Below, piece after piece: positions 11,952 to 22,531 of a stretch of DNA of 64,000 bases; position 1 is the first letter of the stretch; the number at the start of each line of letters is the position of its first letter. The stretch covers positions 1 through 64,000 of the forward strand of contig JABCPU010000333.1 in NCBI GenBank assembly GCA_016800925.1, read 5' to 3'. A program made the position numbers and the translations under genes. The DNA is from Suillus spraguei. Taxonomy: Eukaryota; Basidiomycota; Agaricomycetes; Boletales; Suillaceae. The notes beneath the pieces were generated by a model, which was not told the origin of the DNA, made no database searches, and saw only the letters and a list, made by a program, of their open reading frames with translations.

Positions 11952-12832
11952 TTATAAGAAAGGAGCATGGCGGTCTATGATAGTGTCAAAGGTTGCCTGG
12001 GAGCAAGCTGGGTGGAGCCGACAATGCTTGACAGCGAGTTCATTCCGAGGCGCCATCCTTTTACTGCAAACGCAGCACCTGAATTTGATACCAATATGAG
12101 TAATGATATGGCGGTGAAGGCTGTCGAGCTCTAGCTTCTTTCCGCAATAGCCAACGTGAGGTGTGATCCATGAACAGGCGAATGAGCCCTCTGAATCGAC
12201 ATCAATGCGATGACGTTGGAGAAAGTGTGCGAGAATGTCCTTAGATATAACCTGCAGCTCGTGATTACAAGGTGTTCCCTCATTGTCCCAACAGCAGGGA
12301 TGAGTACTGTGGAGCTCATTGATATTGGGGCGGTCGATATGAGATGACCTGGGGCAAATCGTGTTATCGTAGCACAGAGTATGGTGAGGTTGTGGATAAT
12401 TGAAGATGGGAGCAGGATGTCGAGAGATGCTCAATCCGATCGCCTCGTTGCCCACCGACGAGTAAGAGGTGGACATAGTATCTGGATGAAAGCACCCACA
12501 TAAGAAGGGTATCCTTAAAAATCAAGAATCTTCTCACCGACGATTGGATGTTGAGGCTGTGGCGCATGTAATACATGAGTGGGCCATATGGTAATGTCAG
12601 CCACAGCAGTGTTTCGACTAGAACGAACAAATTATCATCAGTGAACATTGATATTATAAGAAAAAACGCACTTCTCAAAAGAATCAGTAGCCAAGTAATC
12701 ATCGAAAGAGGCCGTATTTGTGTTACTGCTGAGTCCCGTCAATCGAGTCAAAGAATGTTTAAAATATATGCACCTTAGAAGTATAGGCACATCCTGCAAA
12801 TCATCAAATTGGTGAGTAAGGAACGATGCCAT
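11952..12832 (-). CDS. Zinc-finger family protein, copy 2 (subfamily B), three exons
   Basis: About 256 residues. Exon 1 is 12832-12672 (MASF start, ends FEK at a GTGCG donor), exon 2 is 12617-12538 and exon 3 is 12481-11952. Intron positions and phases equal those of subfamily A. The fingers are CCWDNEGTPCN with LQRHRIDVD, CSWITPHVGYC with HRHIITH and CCVC with KHCRLH; the first group has lost part of its His pair spacing. The N-terminus differs from subfamily A and resembles copy 5 at 30428. An extra intron within exon 1 cannot be excluded. Function unknown. Confidence 0.68.
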
Positions 12833-13427
12833 CTTTAGCAGACGAAATGATTAAAGAAAAGAGTGGGAGAGGTATATGGATGTAGCCCAGGAAACCTTGT
12901 TTTATAGATTGTGGGTCTTCAAGCTTGTCGTCATTAATGAAACGGCCCAAGAAACGTGTGCATGAGTACTAGGACTGATGATATTGCAACGGGTCACTAG
13001 ATGTGATTAGTCAAACAGGATACTACCCTCGTGAATTTTGACGTATTAGTTTTTGGCTATCGGAAATCGAACCAGCACCTGAAGGCCGAGGCTGGTTGAA
13101 ATGGTATATAAATTGCTGTACCTTCAAGTCATTGAAACCATAGTATCATATTATCTTGACCAGTTGAAATTTGCATTCTCCCGAGAGCACGCGTTGATCC
13201 CTGGATGCAAATCCAAATGAAGAGCAGACATTAAGAAACCCTTGATATGTGCTGCGAGTGATGTGATTTGAGACGATGTGACGGAGACGAATGCAGATCG
13301 CGGGTCTTCTTGCTCAAGCTGCGCAAACATGCAGGGAACCTTTAGGCCAAATTCGGCACTCATAAGTACATGATGGATCCATTACATACGTGATATCTGG
13401 AAGGGGTTCTCGCGAAGCTGTGCGACA

Positions 13428-13493
13428 TGAACGAGAAGGTGTGCGACATGAGAGAGAAGGTGTGCAACATGAGCGAGAAGGTGTGACTGGGGC
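13428..13493. repeat. 21-bp tandem repeat, about three copies
   Basis: The unit AAGGTGTGCGACATGARMGAG is repeated about three times with one or two substitutions per copy. It lies inside a minus-strand ORF (13360-13590) where it encodes HTFSLMS-like heptapeptides, but that ORF has no other support. Confidence 0.7.
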
Positions 13494-13662
13494 TGATCTC
13501 GGTCCCTTTGCGAGAATTACACATAAATTTTAGATAACGTGAAGTTATTTCAAATAGCTCGGATTTCATTTTACACTGGAGGAGGCTCAAACCAAAAACA
13601 CGATTTCTCTCCCGCTACCGTAAGGGTAGAATATTCTCATGCTTTTGCGGTACTAATTTGCT

Positions 13663-14530
13663 GTGCTTAGTGATGTACTACACCATCCTGCAATCTTCGT
13701 ACAACGTGACCACAAGGTGTACGCTCGACTGTCTAGTAATATATTCGAGGGCAGCTTGATTTCTAATGACATGCACAGACAATTCAACTTTCCTCATTGT
13801 TTCAGAGTTTATTGCAGAGCCCTCGGTGGGAAAGGGATTTCACACCATCCCCCCATCTGGCACTACATCATTACCAGAGGTCCTTTTCAGATCAGGCATT
13901 TCATACGCACAAAACTTCTTGTAACCTGTCTTCCATCCAGTAAGTGCTTATTAAGTGCTAGTTTCATTAGGAATGTATTTCAGGGCGCATATTCGCATGA
14001 TTCCCAGGTCCTACAAGACGACTTTAAAGCTGGAGGTGATCGAATTGACTACCAAGCGTGATTCCATCAAGCAAGTTGATTTTTTTGAGGCAGGTTTAGA
14101 TCAATCCCATGCTCGAGTGTGCAGCCCAAAAGGCCACCATTAAAAATGCCGAGCCTGTGTCAAAGCCGAAGAAAGCCAACAGCAAGATGTGTCCAAGTCA
14201 AACAAGGGGCAGGCCGTAAGCACTGATCGCCATTTCATAGAGCTCGACGCTTACTACTATACACCACAGTAACCCGTGCATCCCTGGCTCAAATAGACCA
14301 AAAAAAATGAGCCGACTGACGAGTCTGATGTATACTACACGAGCCTTGCTGAGAACCAGCGTACTGTATGTTATTCATTTCTCCTCTTCAAGTTGCTCAT
14401 ATGGTCATATCAATATTGTAGGCTTGTGATAAAGAAACTGCTGACCTCGTAAGTCGCTATCTCATGGTATTTACTGTACTGACGAAGCATTTACAGGTTG
14501 CTACTGACAGATAGGACAAGGCAAGAGAGG
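13663..14530 (+). pseudogene. Possible multi-exon gene or remnant, unrecognised
   Basis: Coding-like stretches follow one another on the plus strand: a 130-residue open frame from about 13663, a frame around 13975-14130 (including the run ELTTKRDSIKQVDFFEAG), then Lys-rich and acidic stretches (KKNEPTDESDVYYTS, ending in a GTATGT donor near 14366) and a short ACDKETADL exon after an acceptor near 14420. Donor- and acceptor-like sites fit short fungal introns, but no single frame connects all parts. I do not recognise the protein. Confidence 0.3.
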
Positions 14531-15449
14531 ATGTACTAGACTTCCCGCATGTGCTCTATTTTCTCGTCACCCGATATGCTGTTTTCGACCCGAGTATTCG
14601 ATATACATTCTACCCATTCACTTTTTGATCTATCTATTGCATCATCAACTCGTCTTCATCAAGCTTGTAACATTTTTTCCGTCAGTTTTCTAAGTATCTT
14701 CCACTACGTCTATTACCGTGTACCTATTATAAGGCAATTGCAAATGTGCAATATAATAATATTCTACACTATTGGAGCATATTCTGCAGGGCAGCTAGAG
14801 TGTGCGCGTATAGGCGCTGATATGAACTTGGTGTACTCGAATCATATGGGAACATCGGAGACTTTGTCCCATAATATTGCAAATGTGATATAATACTCAT
14901 CTTACTTGGTACATATCACCTCAAAGGCTGTCGGGCAAATCATACACTGTCCGTTCGTCAGTTTTCACTGGGAAATTTCAAGGTCGTAACTGTTTGATCG
15001 AACGGAGATCGATCGAGAACTAGTACCCATTTTAGATTTTAACAATTTCAACGAGGTACGTGAATTGATTTCAAAGAGCTCGGATCTCATCAGCAAGTAT
15101 TGCGGATGATTACAGCTTCCTGGTCTGCAGAATACCGCTGGAAAACACACACCTGATTTACTCAAGAGAGGCTACTGCATCTCACGGTGGTAGCCCTGCA
15201 AACCAGTGTTCAAATCAAAAGTCATGTCCGCACGTAAAAAAGTGCACACATTGTCATGGCCCATTCGTGAATGTATCGTTGTTTCTAAGACCAATTCGAT
15301 GTATCTGTCATATATGTTGTTCAAAAATTGCTGCCTACTATCAAGATTCCAGCGAGGGGACCACAAGAGGTGAATAAGTAGTAATTGATCTATATATGTG
15401 CCTCCGTTGCCGCGTCGTCAGCGCTCGGTAAGGCACATCACGTGATTTT

Positions 15450-17640
15450 TGACCTGCGCCAGGAATTGTTTGAGGTTGGTCGGGCGTAAGCTACCTGGGC
15501 AGGAGCTTCCAGGAGAGGGGGCTGACCAGAGCATGATACAAGACAAGTCTTGCGCACATCAAAATTTTGGTGCTGCAGCTGTAATAAATGCGTCACAAGT
15601 TTTATACTCACCGACACTATTTCTGTTTTGTGGGACGAGTATCTTTGAAAACTCATTACCTGGTCTAACGGACAAGTTCTTGCTAGATACTTGAACTAGT
15701 GAATAAAGTTACCGCCGACGCACCTTCTCGAATCTCAAGTACTGTATATACTTGAGAATATCGTTAAAGATAGCAGTTCCAGCGGGGGTCAAACCATTCG
15801 CAGCGCTAGTCGAAAATAATAACAGCTCGTAGGCAAAGTCAGGTAGAGATGTCATGACTACTCACAGTCGTCAAAGTTATTTCGATCTCCCTGTCGCTCT
15901 TTTCCTGCTTTGTATTTTCCCGCCTGAATGCAACGATCATGGATGTCCCAAACTTATGAATACTTCGTGATCTCGAATTCTTTTGAGCCGCAAATGCTGT
16001 TATGTGCAACCGCTTCGGGGCAGAGCTGTGAAGTACCCTGACGGTGTTCGAAGGTAACCACGACCGTATCTCTGAAAAAAAAACAAGTGTCGACCGCAAA
16101 GTTAGCGAGGGTCGTAAGCATTTGATTATGCCATCTTTCCGTCCACCGAGTATTAGGTCGATCCAGAGAGCCCAGTTCTTTCGTCTGGCGCTCATTCATG
16201 GCTTGGGCTACGCAAATGTGTCGTAGAGTGCGCGCGCTCGAGTAATAAGTATCAGGTCATTCCGCTGTTCTTTTGTATGGTCATTGTTTTCCGCATGCTT
16301 CAAGCATGTCCAACATATTCCCATTGGAGGGCACCGCATAGCTTATCGTTTCATAATGATCTCCTGCAGACATGCCGGGCCGTACCATCGTGCACCTGCA
16401 TTTCCTTGGAAGCCTCGGCGTTCTGCGCTGACCATCCTGGTACTCTATGTGACACTGCAAGGATAAGCTCTCAATCAAGCCTAGCTGCGGGCTACAAATA
16501 GTAGTCAATGGTTTGGTTTCTTAGTGACAGTGTGAATGACGTTTGGCAAATGCTAAACGTTGTTCGGATATGAAGAATAAGCCGGGACTGTGTTGCTCGT
16601 GCCAGCGCAAGCGATATTGCTTGAGCCGCGCGGTAGCCAATTTTTTTCGGGAGTGCTCCAAGTTCGTGTCTTTAATGAATTCAGCGACACGTTGACCGCC
16701 CATGGTCGGCTAGGCTCATGACCAGCTTGCTGTATACTGCCACGGATGCTCCATCTAAAATTGATGCATGGTTAGACTAATTACGAGCCTAGTAGGTCGT
16801 GGTACTTGCCAAATTTATGTTCGAACCTCAAATTTGTATACTTGATGCTGGCATCGTGGTCTCTGTCAATCAGTCAAGGGGAGATGTAACGAGGCTGGAG
16901 CTCCACTGTATGATGTTAGTTGCGTAAATTATACATAACACAAGCATAACATGTACTTACTTGAATAAAACGCTTCTTGGGCATGCAGAACTGGCACCTC
17001 GTGCCATAATTAATGCTACACAACCTGAGACCCATGCCGACTAAAGGTCGAACGTTCAACGTTGCAACGTTGCTTGAACCACTTACAAAGTAGCCAAAGT
17101 TATGTAACATACATCCGTTACTGATGTGGCAAGAGACTTCTTCTCGGAATCTTCTGTGATGACTATAGGTTGCATTTTGTTCGGCATTCATCGTTACCTT
17201 CTGCTTGCCAACTTTCTTTTCGACTTGGTGTGAATCCTACAGGACCTATACTTGGGTGGAACAGCAGTCTCCAAAGAAGATGGGTGGAAAATTTCGAAAT
17301 GGAATGAGTCCGAACTTGCAGTGTGAGTTTGAGGTATTGGTCTCCGAAGTTGGTCTCCGTCTGAGTATGATCAACATTACGTTATCTTATGAATAGATAC
17401 ATACACTTGCAAACGCGGCATTGGTCCAGGTTCCCCAGTGCTAGTGTCGCATTCACTTGTAGCTCGTTCGACTCACCAAGTGACAATTACTACAACGGCT
17501 TCCAGGATTTCTGAGGCTCGCTTCGTTTTCTGCCTCAGCCCAACCTCAAAGTGTTGTGATGGTTGCACAGTCATGAATACCAATGTTTTCTTTAAGGCTG
17601 GTGTCCTCTCAAACGAACGCCAGGTTGTCCTTCGCCGTTT
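15450..17640 (+). repeat. Degenerate copy of the region upstream of HRD3, including its first exon
   Basis: Short blocks match 34850-37340 in the same order: 15548-15630 with 34857-34940, 16270-16325 with 35000-35050, 16500-16630 with 36260-36370, 17170-17190 with 36845-36865 and 17510-17600 with 37230-37325. The last block covers the end of HRD3 exon 1 and its first intron, where both share CCTCAGCCCAACCTCAAA. The copy stops near 17630, where NLR upstream sequence begins. No intact gene lies here. Confidence 0.7.
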
Positions 17641-18690
17641 CAACTACAATTAAACACTATCCAGCGAGTTTTCCACAACACTAGAACATCCATAAATCCA
17701 TCCAACTCCAGCAATTTGCAATTTCGATCGTTCAGATGGCAGAGTTTGCACAGCCGTTTGCACAAACTTACCACACCCTCAAAACATCCAAGTTGCAGCT
17801 TGATCTTTGATCCTTAGATCAGCATCCTCAGTTATTCGGTTCCATCTCAGAGAGTATATCATCATCATTCTCTTTTCGAGAGTCCATGTCAGTATATTCA
17901 TCTCATCTCCCCTCTCGTCATCTGACCTCATTACAGTTGTTGAAAACGTCTGAGGGTACTTGGGATAAGTCGCTGTCAAGGTTGCTGAGCACAACTCTCG
18001 TGAACGCCACCCCCATCCTAAATGTTTGGAAGGCGCCCAGGCGACCCTTCTCAACTACATTTATGGATTATTCAACAAGAAGGAAAAGAATCAGATTATT
18101 TGGCTGCACGGCGCAGCAGGCGTCGTAAAGTCTGCTGTCGCATTCACGGCAGCCGAAAGGGTTGAAAGTGACAGGGCAGATGCATATAGAGACGTGACTC
18201 GCAGGAACATTCTTTTTCTCCCGCGAGCACACGAAATGGCGCACGACTGGTTATTTCTTCGCAACACTTGCCTACCAACTGGCCACCAATTTCCCCAGCG
18301 TTAAGACGCATGTGAATGGAGCCATCCTCGAGAACACTGCCCTTCTAGACCCCGGTAAGTCTATTCGCAGTCGGATGGGGACTTGTTTATTGATGATCGA
18401 CACAATGATCCCACGACTGGCTCGAATTCATGCTTAAGGTACCAAGATCATTCCAACACAGCCACAGTATTACCGGAGGTCATCCACGCTATGGAAGCTA
18501 GTTTGAGTTTTGCAGACGAGGCACGGAAACAAAGTCAATCGGCTTTGGGCGCCCTGAACTAGGCATGTCAAAATTGGGCTATTCATCTGTCGCGAAATTC
18601 GAAACCGTGAGATGAGAGACTTGCCCACGTGTTTCAGTCTTTCTAGAATCGCAATTTTGTCTCCTGGCTGGAAAGGCAGTGGTATTTGAA
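17640..18690 (+). pseudogene. Decayed, internally deleted copy of the NLR-like gene
   Basis: It aligns with the NLR gene from its upstream region through the Walker A area: TFMDYSTRRK and NQIIWLHGAAGVVKS at 18040-18135 match the copy near 1600, but a Gly of the P-loop is replaced by Val. Sequence after 18360 jumps over most of the NTPase core and the whole W-repeat array, then resumes with pieces matching 2395-2440 and 4350-4607. Stops and frame changes are many. At this copy's first NLR frame-break site the frame is intact (KSAVAF), which shows the ancestral reading. Confidence 0.85.
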
Positions 18691-20000
18691 GGATTTGCCA
18701 TCAAAAACACGCCAAGTCAACTCTAAAGAACTATTCTACATTTCATCCCACCCAAAACGCAAGATCGCCATCAAGCTCTGTTATTCATGGTGGGAGTATA
18801 ATGGACTGGCATATCAAAACGGTCCTACGCCTCTTCCAACTGCCGAGGATGTCTTGTTTAAAGCCTTTGTGAAGGCAAGGCTTGTTAATGAAACTGGCGG
18901 CTTGGATGGTTGTGGATGGGAGAAATGTGGAAGGACAGATCGAGGGGTAGGCACTGCTGGTCATGTAGTATCGTTATGGTTTGAAGTGCTCTCCCCACCG
19001 AAACTCCTTCCAAAGTAATGTCGTCGTCCGAGGGGGATCTATCCACGGAGGATGCTCCCCAAAACACTTCGCTTCAGCCTTCTACTAAACACGAGCTCCG
19101 CTACGTATCCATCTTAAACCGCATGCTCCCCCAAACGATCCACATCCTAGCCTGGCTTCCCATCTCCCTCAATTTTTCCGTCTGCTTCAATTGCAAATAC
19201 AGACACTGCGAATAGTTCTTCACCTCTCACATATGCAATCAGCTACAAGCCGCCTCGTTGGCGATGACTTTTGCAATTTGTGCAAGCTTGATCCAGGAAA
19301 ACAAATCATCAACTTTCACCGCTGTCATACACACACAGCTCAATCCAGTCTTTTCAGTCTGATGACGATAACCGAGTATATGTATTCCATCTCGTAGGAT
19401 CAGCTTTCCTATACCATCAAGTTCGCCATATCATAACTGTTTTTCCTCGTCGGAACAGGAGTTGAACAACCGTCCATCATATCAGCTCTCATGAACGTCT
19501 CCTGTAGAATCAAATTCATTTCCCGAATCTCAGTTCCACTGGTGGGTCGCAAACCAGATAGCAGACGCCACCCCTCTTATACTTTGGGACTGCATACGCA
19601 GATTCAGATGTCACATGGCAAACCGACGACGACGGTACAGAGAGCGGTGCAGGCTCAGACCTCTATCACTAACTCTATTCTATCCATCAACGCTCACTCG
19701 TCCACACAGTCCTCGACGAGCACTTCCTCAAAGCTGCCACCCAATATCATTCTCCACCACCTTAATACTTTCCTTTCAGTCAGACAGGACTGACACCTCG
19801 CACGCTCCCTCGTTCAAACTTGCGTTGAGAACCGGTTTTTGGTGTCCCACTTGGTGCAGAGACGTACAAGCGCAGTGAAAAGTACGTGCCTTTGTTAGAG
19901 GAAGAGACTCGATCACGTCGATGTGGCTAACGAACGATGGCGTATGGGCAGGGGGGCAAGTATAGCAAGCAAAAGACGCCTGGTGACGGAATTGAATGAG
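18690..20000 (+). pseudogene. Pseudogene copy of PUS3
   Basis: Long segments match the intact gene at 5169-6587, including the catalytic motif CGRTDRGVGTAGH near 18930-18965, but the frame is broken at 19018, 19215 and several later points, with small deletions throughout. The join from NLR remnant to PUS3 remnant (near 18698) removes the C-terminus of the first and the N-terminus of the second. It cannot make a full enzyme. Confidence 0.9.
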
Positions 20001-20209
20001 CGGGCGCTTGTGTGCCGTTATACACGCCATCGCCTTTGGGTAGGCAGCGCGATTACGGACGTGCTTTTGACCCCCCACAAAATTAATTCGGGTGAAAGTA
20101 TGAATTACTCAAGTTCATTCCTACGACATCTACTACAACGGTGAAGTAGGAGAACATACCAGATATTAATCACAGATGTTCAATCAATGTCATCGCTCGC
20201 ACAATACTG

Positions 20210-20350
20210 GCAGATCCTAGATGAAAGCACGACCGGGTAAGAAGGGTGTTTAAACTGTCATGAATATTCTCACCAGAGCACTGATAAATAAGAGGACGAC
20301 TAGGCTGCGGCGCGTGTGCTACTTAGTATGAGCAGGTGGTGCAGGACCAT
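20210..20350 (-). pseudogene. Remnant of zinc-finger family exon 2
   Basis: Matches the remnant at 6960-7110 and exon 2 of the complete copies, including the ATCCTAGATG acceptor side and the CTCACCAG donor side on the plus strand. No finger-coding sequence follows. It sits behind the PUS3 pseudogene just as the first remnant sits behind PUS3, so it was duplicated along with that block. Confidence 0.55.
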
Positions 20351-21620
20351 CGGCACTTCTTAAAAGGCAGGGTGGGTGAATAGTTATCGAACAGTATGAG
20401 AATATATGTGCCTTTAATCCTTGATAGGCATTGCATCCTGAACGTTGTACCTCTTTCAGTGAAATTCGTGCCTGTCGAATTTGGATAGATTCAAGGAACG
20501 CGGGTAGTCTGTTTACACACCGAAGCGTTCTGAAGACTTGCTGAGTCGAGTGGGCCGGCCACCTCAGTATAGTACCATGCATGCTGTCATGCACTCAAAT
20601 ACCTTGTGTCTGCGCGCACGTTCCACCCCGGGTTCGTACGTGGCCTCAGGTTGGCTTCCAAAGATGATCTGCCACTGCAAGACTCGGTGCAGCGAGAACT
20701 TAGCCAGCTTCCAGGAAGAGAATATTAGTAGTAACTCACGAGGTTTTGGGGTAGAATTTGATTCAGACTCGTATTAGACGTTACAGGCAACGTTGTGTAG
20801 TAGATGAGAGGCAAAGAGAATGTTGAACGAACGAATGCGGAAGTGAATGATAAGGCTAATGTTGAAGCGATAGACGATAAGATGAGACTGAGTGAGATAT
20901 TATAGAAGGCTCATGGCCCGTGATATGCCTGAAGGGAAAATCGATATAATGATTATGAAAGCGTATTATATCTCCGATGACCCAAAGCCCGACTAGTACC
21001 GAAATGTTTAATGGTTTGAGCGTGGTCGGAGCCATGAGGCGCATGCTGCGCTGCGTATACATTAAAACGGTCGTGGCCCAAGATAGGTATCGATACAACA
21101 TCGTGTTCGTTTTATGCGCTAGTAAATCCAATGCACTGTATAGTTTACTATCCGATATGCTACAGCAGAATTTAATTTATCCGTCAAGGGTTATTCGAAC
21201 AGTACAAACAATCTGGAGACCACAATATCGTAAGTACCAGTGATGGATCCAGTGTACATTCAGCGTCGCGAATCAACCACGACGACCTAGTACATACAAT
21301 CTGTATCAATGGTGAGGAATTGTTAATGACCGTGTGCGGAATCAATAATTGACGACCAAACAGACAACCGGTGCATGCTAAGGGAGAAGCCCATGAGAAG
21401 GCGGAGCCGGAGAGGTGAGACCTTGAGGCCCAACAGTGTTTAAACTCAGTTAAATCATAACCGAAGATCGCGCCCATCTCAGCCAGCTGAGTGGCTCAAC
21501 TATGTAGTAAAAAGAATATCTCAGTTCCAGACAATGGTTTCCCAAATGCTGGACACTTACATATTACACATCATGCGACAAGCCATTTGAAACATCGCAA
21601 AAAAAGAGTGACGGCTGCTG

Positions 21621-22531
21621 TCAGAAAGACGCCTCGGTATTGTGACCTGGGATAATGATGAAGTCTGCTTGAGAGCAATTTGGGTAATATTTGCGATGTC
21701 TGGTGGTGAGGTCTTTCCGAGCTGACACTATCATGCCGCAGACAGAACATTTCATTCTGATGCCAGTGTGCTTAATCACGTGACGCCCCAAACTCTGGCA
21801 CTTCAACTGTTTCTCACATCGACCGTGAGCCGTGATCCAAAGGCAGCGGTAGGTTTTCTTGTCACCGACCCCAATACCATGATCCTGGCGCAGGTGAGCG
21901 AGAATACCCCCGGGCGAAGCCTGAAGCTCGTCTCCACAAAAAGTTCCATCATTGTCCCACCGGCAAAGAAAGGCACCATGATGCTTATGAGAACGATCAT
22001 TCTGGTACGGCTCAAAATGAGTAGTGCAGTTGTTACGTGGAGGAGAGCGAAGTGGTGGAATATCGCAGACATCGAAGAAATTTTGAAGCAAGTTATCCTG
22101 CATTGCGAGAATAGGAAGGGGGGCAGAGGGTCGAGGGATGTGGTTCGCCAGCGAGTAAGAGTCCATGTAGGTAGATCCTAGATGGCAGCACGAACAAGTA
22201 AGGACCTCGTGTTTTGACGATCACGATTATCTCACCAGCGCACTGATACATCAGAGGACGACTGGGCTGTGGCGCATGTAGTATATGAGTAGGCCATGCC
22301 GTACCATCAGCCAAAGTTCTGTGTCCACTAGAAGAATCAATTTATCACAAGTAGATACTTAAAGTGTGAAGAATGGACGCACTGGTCGAAAGGAACAGTA
22401 ACTGAATGATCCGAATCATCAGCCATGAAACCACCGTCTGAACCTGCAGGTTGGTGAGAAACGATAGACCTGTAATAAGCAAGTGGATTGAGTAGATCAT
22501 CAGGCTCAGAGGAATAGTCAGGGAGATCCAT
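21621..22531 (-). CDS. Zinc-finger family protein, copy 3 (subfamily A), three exons
   Basis: Predicted 265 residues. Exon 1 is 22531-22383 (MDLPDYS), exon 2 is 22327-22236 and exon 3 is 22177-21621, with the same GTGCG and GTGAG donors and phases as copy 1. Exon 3 lacks five residues after SLANH compared with copy 1. The Cys/His groups are intact (CRWDNDGTFCG with LAHLRQDH; CLWITAHGRC with RHVIKH; CSVC with RHRKY). The last His pair is altered in part to H-R-K-Y. No frame break is visible. Function unknown. Confidence 0.72.

Larger units (their letters stand above)
6700..13000. repeat. Segmental repeat unit 1 (PUS3 tail, zinc-finger A, spacer blocks, zinc-finger B)
   Basis: Blocks here recur in the same order at 20100-25200 and 25300-31500. 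Examples are 7920-7985 (matches 21175-21235 and 25430-25500), 10090-10220 (matches 23640-23760 and 28140-28260), 10330-10440 (matches 24070-24180 and 28565-28695) and 10520-10640 (matches 24230-24330 and 28845-28945). By eye the copies are clearly alignable but carry many substitutions and small indels, so the amplification is old. Spacers at 7110-8170 and 9110-11900 hold no gene I can name. Confidence 0.8.
12960..15400. repeat. Region with two related short segments (13130-13600 and 14960-15380)
   Basis: On the minus strand both segments encode a similar peptide (MKSELFEITSR and MRSELFEINSR), each next to a second loosely similar stretch. They look like two decayed copies of one unrecognised sequence. 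Neither has an intact gene. The rest of the interval, apart from the possible gene at 13663-14530, shows nothing I recognise. Confidence 0.3.
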
